Below are positions 1 through 5,216 of a stretch of DNA of 5,216 nt, in pieces. The DNA is taken from the NCBI GenBank assembly GCA_958402075.1, contig CATXSD010000165.1, forward strand, positions 1 through 5,216. The letters run 5' to 3'. The notes beneath the pieces were generated by a model. That model was not told the origin of the DNA. It ran no database searches and worked only from the letters and a program-made list of their open reading frames with translations. This DNA comes from Mediterranea massiliensis. Its GTDB lineage: Bacteria > Bacteroidota > Bacteroidia > Bacteroidales > Bacteroidaceae. The translations under genes were made by a program, and so were the position numbers. Every line of letters begins with the position of its first letter. The first letter of the stretch is position 1.

Positions 1-489
1 GTTGACCAGTGCGCGGGCGATGGCCACACGCTGCATCTGTCCGCCGGACATCTGGTTGGACTTGTGTTCCAGACGGTCGCCCAGGCCGACGGCTACCAGG
101 GCTTCAATGGCCCTGCGGCGGCGTTCGGCGGCCGATACGGAGGGGTTGTACATGACCGGCAGTTCGACGTTCTCTACAGCCGTTGTCTTCGGCAGCAGAT
201 TGTAGTTCTGGAACACGAAGCCAATCTTGCGGTTGCGCAGGATGGCACGCTGTGGCTTGGACATGGTGCGCACGGAGATGCCGTCCAGCAGGTATTCACC
301 ACTGGTGGGGGTGTCGAGGCAGCCCAGCGTGTTGAGCAGGGTGGACTTGCCCGACCCCGACGTTCCCATGATGGTGACAAACTCGCCTTCGCGGATGGTG
401 AACGAGACGCCGCGCAGGGCATGCACGGTCTCGTCGCCCACCTGGAAGTTGCGTTTGATGTTCTGAAGTTCGATGACAACTTTGTTCAT
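1..489 (-). CDS. ABC transporter ATP-binding protein, MacB/LolD type (3' end cut off by the window)
   Basis: This is the nucleotide-binding subunit of a MacB-type ABC transporter, which hydrolyses ATP on the cytoplasmic side to drive an inner-membrane permease coupled to the adaptor and TolC genes upstream. The first 163 residues are visible. Walker A is GTSGSGKST at residues 42-50, the Q-loop glutamine is Q94 in GFVFQNYNLLP, and the signature MSGGQMQRVAIARAL lies at 147-161, with Met in place of the usual first Leu. The window ends before Walker B, the catalytic Glu and the H-loop. The ATG at 489 fits the family N-terminus, and only 12 nt separate it from the adaptor stop codon, so co-transcription is near certain. 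Whether a permease is fused, as in E. coli MacB, or encoded separately cannot be seen. The family is clear; the substrate (macrolide, lipid, peptide or other) is unknown. Confidence 0.95.
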   Translation of the reverse strand, partial: MNKVVIELQNIKRNFQVGDETVHALRGVSFTIREGEFVTIMGTSGSGKSTLLNTLGCLDTPTSGEYLLDGISVRTMSKPQRAILRNRKIGFVFQNYNLLPKTTAVENVELPVMYNPSVSAAERRRRAIEALVAVGLGDRLEHKSNQMSGGQMQRVAIARALVN

Positions 490-501
490 GACTGTCCGCT
501 G

Positions 502-1743
502 TTATTTTTTGCTATTACTATTGCTGCTACTGCTGTTTTTCTTCTTGTCGCTTCCCGGAGGGCCTGGCATGAAGGGGCTGCGCTCGCCGCCGGCTTCTTT
601 GGCCTGGGGGGCATTGCTGCTGATTTTGGCGTCGCTGATGACTTCGGTGCCAGGTTCGATGCCGCCGGTGATTTCAGTATAGCTTCCGTTGCTGATGCCT
701 ACGCTGACTGCATGGGCGGTGAAGACATTGCCTTGCTTGGTCCAGAGCTTATGCTCGCCCTCGCAGTCGTTGATGACGGCATCGGAGCCCACGATGGGCA
801 GGGCGGGAGTGAAGCGCAGGGCAGAGGCAGGTACGCTGTTGACGCCACGCTTGTCGAGCGTATAGATGGTGATGTTGGCCGTCAGGCGCGGTTTCAGCTT
901 CAGGTCGGGGTTGGGGGCGGAGATGACCACTTCGTAGGTGACTACGGTGCTGGAGCTGGTGCTGGTGCTGCTCGACGACGAGGAGGCTTCGCCCAGGCGG
1001 ATTTGGGTAACTTCACCTTCGAACGTGTCGCTGGGATAGGCATCGACGGTAAACTCTACACGCTGGCCCAGTTCGACGCCGCCTATATCGGCTTCATCGA
1101 CGTCGGCCACTACCTGCATCTGCGTCAGGTCGGCGGCAATGGTGAAGAGGGTCGGGGTCTCGAAGCCTGAAGCTACGGTCTGTCCTTCTTCTACATCCTT
1201 GCTGATGACCACGCCGTCGATGGGCGAGGTGATGGTGGCGTACGACAGGTTGCGCTCGGCTTTGGCCAGGGCTGCCTTGCTGCTGTCGAAGGTGCTCTTG
1301 GCCTTCAGGTAGTTATATTCGGATTGCTCGTAGTCGGTGTCGCTGATGAGGTTCTTGGCCTTCAGTCCCTTGTTGCGTTCGTAGTTCTTCTTCTGATACT
1401 CGTATTCGGCTTTGGCACCGTCGTAGGTGGCCTGCGAGGAGGCCAGTTCGCTTTCGAGTGTCACTTTATCCATCTCGGCGATGAGCTGTCCTTCCTTGAC
1501 GACGGTATTGTAGTCCACATAAATCTTGTCGATGATACCGCTGACCTGTGTACCGACTTCGACTTCGGTTACTGGCTCGATGGTACCGGTGGCGGTGACG
1601 AAGTTCGAGATGTCCGCAGGACCTACCTTGACCATCTCGTAGCTGACCTGCTGTTTGCGGGTGCTGCCTCCGAACAGCCAGAAGGCTGCTCCGGCCACGA
1701 TGATGACACCTGCCGTGAGGGTGATGATTTTCTTCTTGTTCAT
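502..1743 (-). CDS. Periplasmic adaptor (membrane fusion protein), MacA/HlyD family
   Basis: This 413-residue adaptor links an inner-membrane ABC transporter to a TolC channel. Residues 6-24 form a hydrophobic N-terminal anchor after MNKKK. The two lipoyl half-motifs are at about 61-92 (VSGIIDKIYVDYNTVVKEGQ) and 169-193 (ITSPIDGVVISKDVEEGQTV). They flank an alanine/lysine-rich alpha-hairpin at about 93-166 that would contact TolC. A beta-barrel domain covers about 205-295 and a membrane-proximal domain about 296-375. The C-terminus has SPFMPGPPG at 389-397, then a Lys/Ser/Asn tail. I chose the ATG at 1743; an in-frame TTG at 1797 would add 18 polar residues before the anchor and overlap tolC. 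The gap to the tolC stop is 43 nt with no clear Shine-Dalgarno sequence. Oddities are a 13-residue Ser/Thr run (254-266) inside the barrel and the low-complexity tail. The MacA-like subgroup is inferred from the adjacent MacB-type ATPase. Confidence 0.95.
   Translation of the reverse strand: MNKKKIITLTAGVIIVAGAAFWLFGGSTRKQQVSYEMVKVGPADISNFVTATGTIEPVTEVEVGTQVSGIIDKIYVDYNTVVKEGQLIAEMDKVTLESELASSQATYDGAKAEYEYQKKNYERNKGLKAKNLISDTDYEQSEYNYLKAKSTFDSSKAALAKAERNLSYATITSPIDGVVISKDVEEGQTVASGFETPTLFTIAADLTQMQVVADVDEADIGGVELGQRVEFTVDAYPSDTFEGEVTQIRLGEASSSSSSTSTSSSTVVTYEVVISAPNPDLKLKPRLTANITIYTLDKRGVNSVPASALRFTPALPIVGSDAVINDCEGEHKLWTKQGNVFTAHAVSVGISNGSYTEITGGIEPGTEVISDAKISSNAPQAKEAGGERSPFMPGPPGSDKKKNSSSSNSNSKK
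505..546 (-). repeat. Low-complexity coding repeat: Lys/Asn/Ser tail of the adaptor
   Basis: The last 14 codons of the adaptor (residues 400-413) encode KKKNSSSSNSNSKK, largely from AGC/AGT/AAT and AAA/AAG codons. The base composition is much more A-rich than the surrounding GC-rich gene. The tail would be a disordered, basic periplasmic end after the folded domains. Such near-trinucleotide runs can change length by replication slippage without breaking the frame, as it is the gene's last segment. Confidence 0.6.
946..984 (-). repeat. Low-complexity coding repeat: Ser/Thr run in the adaptor beta-barrel
   Basis: Thirteen consecutive Ser/Thr codons (residues 254-266, SSSSSSTSTSSST), built from TCC/TCG/AGC/ACC codons, sit between the strand ending TQIRLGEA and the next strand TVVTYEVVISAP. 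In MacA-family adaptors I expect a short loop here, so the run is probably an expanded flexible loop. It keeps the reading frame. Confidence 0.65.
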
Positions 1744-1786
1744 AATATAAATGTATTTTTGATTGTTTTCTTGTGGGTTATTCTTC

Positions 1787-3187
1787 TCAGAGTTCAAACT
1801 TCTCGCCCTGGTAGAACTGGAGCAGGCCGGCGTTGAGCAGGGCCATGTACTTGGCCTGGAGCATTTCCTGCTGGGCGTTGAGCAGATTGTTCTTTTCGGT
1901 AAGCAGTTCGACGGTGTTCTTCATGCCGAGGTTGAACTGCTCGCTGACGAGGTTGTAGCTGGTCTGCGTGCTTTCCAGCTTCTTGCTGGCGGCCACGTAT
2001 TGCTGCTGGGCGCTGTTGGCGTCGAGCCAGAGGTTCTCGATGGTCTTGTAGAGCGTCTTCTGCTTGTCGAGCAGGTCCAGCTCGCTGGTCTGGTTCTGGA
2101 GCTTGGCCTTGTTGATGGACGACTTGGTCTGGCGCTTGTCATAGAGAGGGATGCTCAGGGTGAGGCCCAGCGAGTTGTTCCAGTTCTGCTTGATCTGCTC
2201 GGTGAAGGTGAAGTCGTTGCCGTTGGCATTGGTACTTCCGATGCCTGCACTGAGGCTGATGGTGGGCAGGTAGCCGGCGCGGGCTATCTTGATGTTGAGG
2301 TCGGAGGCCTCGACGTCGAGCTTGCCCGACTCAATCTCGGGCCGCATCAGCAGGGCGGTGCGGTAGACGTCGGCCTTGGTGGGCAGGGGCGAGAGCACCT
2401 GCGTGTCGTCGGGCATGGTCATGTCGAGCACCATTTCGTCGCTGCCGTCCAGCTCGAGGAGCTGCTTCAGCTGGAGTTTGTAGTCCTGCAGGGTGGCCTG
2501 CGAGGTGACGAGCTGGTAGTTGTCGCTGCTTACCTGCGCTTCGAGCTGTGCCAGGTCGCTTTGGGCGATGCTTCCTGCCTCGAAGAGCTGCTTGCCCCGT
2601 TCGTACTGGGCCTGGCTCACTTCGAGGGTGGCTTCGTTGATCTTGACCGCTTCGGCGGCATAGAGTATCTGGACGTAAACCTGCATGATGCTTTCTTCGA
2701 TGGAGTTTTCGCTTTCGGCTACGGCCAGGTCGGCGATGCGGTTGTTGAGCTGCTGCTGCTTGATGGTGTTGAGCCGCTTGCCGCCGTTGTAGAGGGTCCA
2801 GTTGGCGTCGATGCCATAGGTGCCGTTGTAGGACGTCTTGCTCTGGCTCGAGGTAATGTTATCGCCGCTGATGATGGTACCGTTGGTGGAATTAGGACGG
2901 TTCACGATACGCTGGCTGACACTGGCGTTGAGCGAGGGGAAGAGGTCGGCCTTGGCAGTCTTCACGTCTTCCTGTGCGCTTTGTGCGCTGATGCGGTTGC
3001 GGCGGATGGTGATGTTGTGCTGCAGGGCATAGTCGATGCACGTCTGCAAGTCCCATTGCTGGGGCAGAGAGGTGTCGGCGATGCTGTCGGTCGGCACGGC
3101 CTGCGCCGTCTCGACGGTCTGTGCTTCGGCGCAGGCGATGCCTGCCAGGCAGAGGGCCGTCAGGGTGAATGTTCTTACGTTTGTCAT
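1787..3187 (-). CDS. TolC-family outer-membrane efflux protein
   Basis: This 466-residue protein is the outer-membrane channel of the tripartite pump; three copies would form a beta-barrel with a long periplasmic alpha-helical tunnel. Residues 1-22 look like a signal peptide with a probable cleavage at AEA|Q (22/23). C19 is in a poor lipobox (GIAC), so a lipid anchor is less likely. The two-fold internal repeat of the OEP family is visible: AKADLFPSLNASVS at 78-91 pairs with ARAGYLPTISLSAG at 302-315, and NWTLYNGGKR at 129-138 with LSIPLYDKRQT at 344-354. Helical stretches rich in Gln, Ala and Leu follow each, at about 140-245 and 355-455. Length is normal for the family. ATG at 3187 is the only start that gives a complete signal peptide. 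It is the first gene of the operon, 43 nt before the adaptor, so channel, adaptor and ATPase are probably made together. Confidence 0.95.
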   Translation of the reverse strand: MTNVRTFTLTALCLAGIACAEAQTVETAQAVPTDSIADTSLPQQWDLQTCIDYALQHNITIRRNRISAQSAQEDVKTAKADLFPSLNASVSQRIVNRPNSTNGTIISGDNITSSQSKTSYNGTYGIDANWTLYNGGKRLNTIKQQQLNNRIADLAVAESENSIEESIMQVYVQILYAAEAVKINEATLEVSQAQYERGKQLFEAGSIAQSDLAQLEAQVSSDNYQLVTSQATLQDYKLQLKQLLELDGSDEMVLDMTMPDDTQVLSPLPTKADVYRTALLMRPEIESGKLDVEASDLNIKIARAGYLPTISLSAGIGSTNANGNDFTFTEQIKQNWNNSLGLTLSIPLYDKRQTKSSINKAKLQNQTSELDLLDKQKTLYKTIENLWLDANSAQQQYVAASKKLESTQTSYNLVSEQFNLGMKNTVELLTEKNNLLNAQQEMLQAKYMALLNAGLLQFYQGEKFEL

Positions 3188-3249
3188 ATCGTTTGAGAAT
3201 TTGATGTTTTCTGTTACTCTATATAATCTATCTCTCTTTTTTCCTGTCG

Positions 3250-3282
3250 CAAAAGTAACTGCCTTCGGACAAATGTGGAAAA
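3250..3282 (-). promoter_or_regulatory. Predicted Bacteroidota-type promoter of the efflux operon
   Basis: On the minus strand TACTTTTG (3257 to 3250) matches the Bacteroides -7 consensus TAnnTTTG exactly. The -33 partner is weak: TTTT at 3282-3279 lies 21 nt upstream, while a true TTTG at 3273-3270 is only 12 nt away, which is too close. Transcription would start near 3243-3246, giving a leader of about 57 nt to the tolC ATG. The leader is purine- and A-rich (GAAAAAAGAGAGATAGA) with no good Shine-Dalgarno sequence, as is usual in this phylum. Confidence 0.55.
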
Positions 3283-3297
3283 AAGATGGACGTAGGC

Positions 3298-3354
3298 CCG
3301 AGGGACAACGCTCGTCCGAGGGATTTTGCCGACCAATGGGGCAAAGAATTTTGC
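3298..3354. repeat. Cluster of short direct and inverted repeats between the divergent promoters
   Basis: CCGAGGGA occurs twice, at 3298-3305 and 3316-3323, 18 bp apart start to start. Immediately next is a perfect 6-bp inverted repeat, TTTGCC (3325-3330) and GGCAAA (3340-3345), with a 9-bp spacer. It overlaps a second inverted pair, GCAAA (3341-3345) and TTTGC (3350-3354), with a 4-bp loop. The cluster lies between the two predicted promoters, a plausible place for a transcription-factor site. No T-run follows, so it is not a good terminator. I do not recognise it as a known operator, and short repeats of this size can arise by chance. Confidence 0.35.
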
Positions 3355-3384
3355 GGAGAATATTGATTTTTTATGCAGGAAATG

Positions 3385-3415
3385 GTTGCAAGTATCAAAG
3401 ATTGGTCTATCTTTG
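3385..3415 (+). promoter_or_regulatory. Predicted Bacteroidota-type promoter of the small gene and cydA
   Basis: TATCTTTG at 3408-3415 matches the Bacteroides -7 consensus TAnnTTTG exactly. GTTG at 3385-3388 is one base off the -33 TTTG, and the 19-nt spacing is within the usual range. The start of transcription would fall near 3419-3423, leaving a short leader of roughly 15-19 nt before the ATG at 3438. Its position also argues that the small gene starts at 3438 and not at an earlier in-frame codon. Confidence 0.65.
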
Positions 3416-3437
3416 TATTTCTGTGACCTTGCATGAT

Positions 3438-3653
3438 ATGAAACATCTTATACTGAACATCTGGCAATTCTATCGCGACGGCTTCCGAAGCATGACGCTC
3501 GGACGTACATTGTGGCTGATTATCCTCATCAAGCTTTTCGTTATGTTCTTCATCCTTAGGCTGTTCTTTTTTCCCGACTTCCTGAAGCAGGCGGCCGACG
3601 GCGGAGAGAAGGACGGATACGTGAGCCGCGAGCTGATTGAGCGGATGCCGTAG
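3438..3653 (+). CDS. Small single-pass membrane protein, DUF4492 family, upstream of cydA
   Basis: This 71-residue protein has an amphipathic N-terminus (MKHLILNIWQFYRDGFRSMT), the segment LGRTLWLIILIKLFVMFF, and one strongly hydrophobic span at about 25-46 ending LRLFFFPDFL. A charged C-terminal tail follows (EKDGYVSRELIERM, 57-70). From memory this matches DUF4492, a small Bacteroidota family of unknown function whose genes tend to precede cydA. The reading frame is open further upstream, but the ATG at 3438 gives the family length and lies just after the predicted promoter. A 58-nt A/T-rich gap separates it from cydA, so one transcript is likely. A role as an accessory subunit or assembly factor of cytochrome bd, comparable to proteobacterial CydX, is inference from size, topology and position. 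It has no evident sequence similarity to CydX. Confidence 0.85.
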   Translation: MKHLILNIWQFYRDGFRSMTLGRTLWLIILIKLFVMFFILRLFFFPDFLKQAADGGEKDGYVSRELIERMP

Positions 3654-3711
3654 CAAGAGACTTCTGTTGGCAATCGAACCATTTTATTTCCTTATTAAAT
3701 TCCTTTTATTT

Positions 3712-5216
3712 ATGATTGAACACATCGATTCTTCTCTGATTGACTGGTCGAGGGCGCAGTTTGCCCTGACGGCCATCTACCATTGGATTTTCGTGCCGCT
3801 GACCTTGGGACTGGCCGTGGTCATGGGCCTCATGGAGACTTTCTATTATCGGACGGGCGATCCCTTCTGGAAACGTACCGCCCGCTTTTGGATGAAGCTG
3901 TTCGGCATCAACTTCGCCATCGGCGTAGCGACGGGCATTATCCTGGAGTTTGAGTTTGGTACCAACTGGAGCAACTACAGCTGGTTTGTGGGCGACATCT
4001 TCGGAGCGCCGCTGGCCATCGAGGGCATCGTGGCCTTCTTCATGGAGGCGACGTTCATTGCCGTGATGTTCTTCGGGTGGCAGAAGGTGAGCCGCGGCTT
4101 CCACCTGGCTTCCACCTGGCTGACGGGCCTGGGCGCCACCATCTCGGCGTGGTGGATATTGGTGGCCAACGCCTGGATGCAGTATCCCGTGGGGATGGAA
4201 TTCAACCCCGACACGGCCCGCAACGAGATGGTAGACTTCTGGGCCGTAGCCACTTCGCCGATGGCCGTCAACAAGTTTTTCCATACCGTCCTCTCCAGCT
4301 GGGTGCTGGGAGCGCTGTTTGTGGTGGGCGTCAGCTGCTGGTATCTGTGGAGGAAGCGCGAGCGCCGCTTTGCCCTGAGCAGCATCAAGGTGGGCGCGTC
4401 CGTCGGCCTGTTTGCGGCACTGATGGCCGCCTGGACGGGCGACGGGTCGGGCTACCAGGTGGCCCAGCACCAGCCGATGAAGCTGGCCGCCATGGAAGGT
4501 TATTACGAGGGGCAGGAGGGAGCCGGCCTGGTGGCTTTCGGCATACTGAACCCTGACAAGCAGACGCCCGACGACGGCGTGGATCCTTTCCTCTTCCGCA
4601 TGGAGATTCCCAAGATGCTTTCGTTGCTGGCCGAGCGCAAGGCCGATGCTTTCGTGCCTGGCATCAACGACCTGCTGGAGGGCGGATATGAGTTGAAGGA
4701 CGGCACGAAGGCCCTTTCGGCCGCAGAAAAGATGGAGCGCGGACGCAAGGCCATCGAGGCCTTTGCCACCTATCGGGAAGCGCGTGCCGAGGGCGACAGT
4801 ACGGCGGCCGAGGTCGCTGCCGTCGAGCTGAAGGAGAACATGCCCTACTTCGGCTACGGCTACATCAAGGATGCGCAGGAGCTGGTACCCAGCGTGCCGC
4901 TTACCTTCTACATGTTCCGCGTGATGGTGCTGCTGGGCGGATACTTCATCCTGTTCTTCATCGTGGTGCTGTTCGTGGCCTTCAAGAAAGACCTGAGCCG
5001 TCTGCGCTGGCTGCAGATGGTGGCCATGCTCAGTGTGCCGCTGGGATATCTGGCCAGTCAGGCAGGTTGGGTGGTAGCCGAGTGCGGCCGCCAGCCGTGG
5101 ACCATCCAGGACATGCTGCCTGTAGGCGCGGCCATCTCGAAGCTCGAGGTGGGGTCGGTACAGACCACCTTCTTCATCTTCCTGTTCCTCTTCACCGTCA
5201 TGCTGGTGGCCGAGGT
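3712..5216 (+). CDS. cydA: Cytochrome bd quinol oxidase subunit I (3' end cut off by the window)
   Basis: CydA binds all three hemes (b558, b595, d) and oxidises quinol while the complex reduces O2 to water in the cytoplasmic membrane; in Bacteroidales it supports growth at trace oxygen. The 501 visible residues align well with E. coli CydA as I recall it. H24 corresponds to H19 (high-spin heme ligand), E104 and E112 to E99 and E107 (proton path), and H191 and M405 to H186 and M393 (b558 ligands). K257 and E262 match the quinol-site K252 and E257, R403 matches R391, and W453 and E457 match W441 and E445, followed by GRQPW at 459-463. The K257-M405 distance is 148 residues against 141 in E. 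coli, so this is the long Q-loop type. The start at 3712 gives the family N-terminus (SRAQFALTAIYHWIFVPLTLG, 13-33, begins near it). Only the C-terminal end is missing; cydB should follow. Confidence 0.98.
   Translation, partial: MIEHIDSSLIDWSRAQFALTAIYHWIFVPLTLGLAVVMGLMETFYYRTGDPFWKRTARFWMKLFGINFAIGVATGIILEFEFGTNWSNYSWFVGDIFGAPLAIEGIVAFFMEATFIAVMFFGWQKVSRGFHLASTWLTGLGATISAWWILVANAWMQYPVGMEFNPDTARNEMVDFWAVATSPMAVNKFFHTVLSSWVLGALFVVGVSCWYLWRKRERRFALSSIKVGASVGLFAALMAAWTGDGSGYQVAQHQPMKLAAMEGYYEGQEGAGLVAFGILNPDKQTPDDGVDPFLFRMEIPKMLSLLAERKADAFVPGINDLLEGGYELKDGTKALSAAEKMERGRKAIEAFATYREARAEGDSTAAEVAAVELKENMPYFGYGYIKDAQELVPSVPLTFYMFRVMVLLGGYFILFFIVVLFVAFKKDLSRLRWLQMVAMLSVPLGYLASQAGWVVAECGRQPWTIQDMLPVGAAISKLEVGSVQTTFFIFLFLFTVMLVAE
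4096..4121 (+). repeat. 11-bp tandem repeat inside cydA
   Basis: GGCTTCCACCT occurs twice in perfect tandem (4096-4106 and 4107-4117), followed by a partial third unit GGCT (4118-4121). It encodes part of the GFHLASTWL segment (residues 129-137). The period is not a multiple of three, so the two copies are read in different frames and give unrelated residues. The protein has the same length here as E. coli CydA, so the repeat is not a recent insertion. Confidence 0.8.

Noticed and set aside
133..149. The Met in MSGGQ in place of Leu in the ABC signature motif as a possible defect.
   Set aside because: The essential SGGQ residues are intact, and hydrophobic substitutions at the first position are common in working MacB-type ATPases.
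64..1170. A 368-codon open frame on the plus strand opposite the ATPase and adaptor genes.
   Set aside because: It is antisense to two clear family members, crosses their gene boundary, and encodes low-complexity Gly/Ala/Val/Asp protein typical of the mirror frame of GC-rich genes.
1744..1797. An 18-residue N-terminal extension of the adaptor starting at TTG 1797.
   Set aside because: It would put a polar Asn/Gln-rich stretch before the membrane anchor and overlap the tolC end; the ATG at 1743 gives a normal anchor of Lys residues followed by a hydrophobic span.
1763..3196. A 477-codon open frame on the plus strand covering almost all of the TolC gene.
   Set aside because: It is the antisense shadow of a gene with a signal peptide and OEP repeats; the product is Val/Leu/Gly-rich without recognisable domains.
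3340..3372. The GCAAAGAATTTTGC hairpin followed by a T-rich stretch as a possible terminator.
   Set aside because: The stem is only 5 bp, the T-run (3367-3372) is not adjacent to it, and it lies upstream of both divergent genes where no transcript should end.
3228..3656. A 142-codon minus-strand frame covering the intergenic region and the small membrane protein gene.
   Set aside because: It overlaps both predicted promoters and the whole DUF4492-type gene, and shows no domain; the plus-strand gene is better supported.
3706..4470. A 254-codon open frame on the minus strand opposite cydA.
   Set aside because: CydA on the other strand is certain from its heme ligands and quinol-site residues; the antisense product is His/Gly/Arg-rich and unlike any protein I know.

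Overview
The window looks like chromosomal DNA from a GC-rich member of the Bacteroidota, most likely the order Bacteroidales; the genus cannot be named from what is visible. Three things point there. Two intergenic sites match the Bacteroides-type -7 promoter element TAnnTTTG. The genes lack clear Shine-Dalgarno sequences and have A/T-rich leaders. A small DUF4492-type membrane protein gene sits directly upstream of cydA, an arrangement I associate with this phylum.

Layout: two divergent transcription units share a 250-bp intergenic region (3188-3437). Leftward (minus strand) is a tripartite efflux operon, in transcription order: a TolC-family outer-membrane factor (3187-1787), a MacA/HlyD-type periplasmic adaptor (1743-502), and the ATPase of a MacB/LolD-type ABC transporter (489 to the window edge, truncated before Walker B). 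The permease is expected beyond position 1. Together the products would form an envelope-spanning pump: ATPase plus permease in the inner membrane, adaptor across the periplasm, TolC channel in the outer membrane. The substrate cannot be deduced.

Rightward (plus strand) is a 71-residue single-pass membrane protein (3438-3653), then cydA (3712 to the window edge), subunit I of cytochrome bd quinol oxidase. CydA carries all the heme- and quinol-site residues expected in the visible part and a long Q-loop. cydB should follow outside the window.

The intergenic region holds one predicted promoter per direction and, between them, a cluster of short direct and inverted repeats that could be a regulator site. 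Most of the window is ordinary core and accessory physiology. I see no mobile element, CRISPR array, RNA gene or clearly undescribed system. The best leads are the small protein beside cydA as a possible bd-oxidase accessory subunit, the intergenic repeats, and two serine-rich, repeat-encoded segments in the adaptor.
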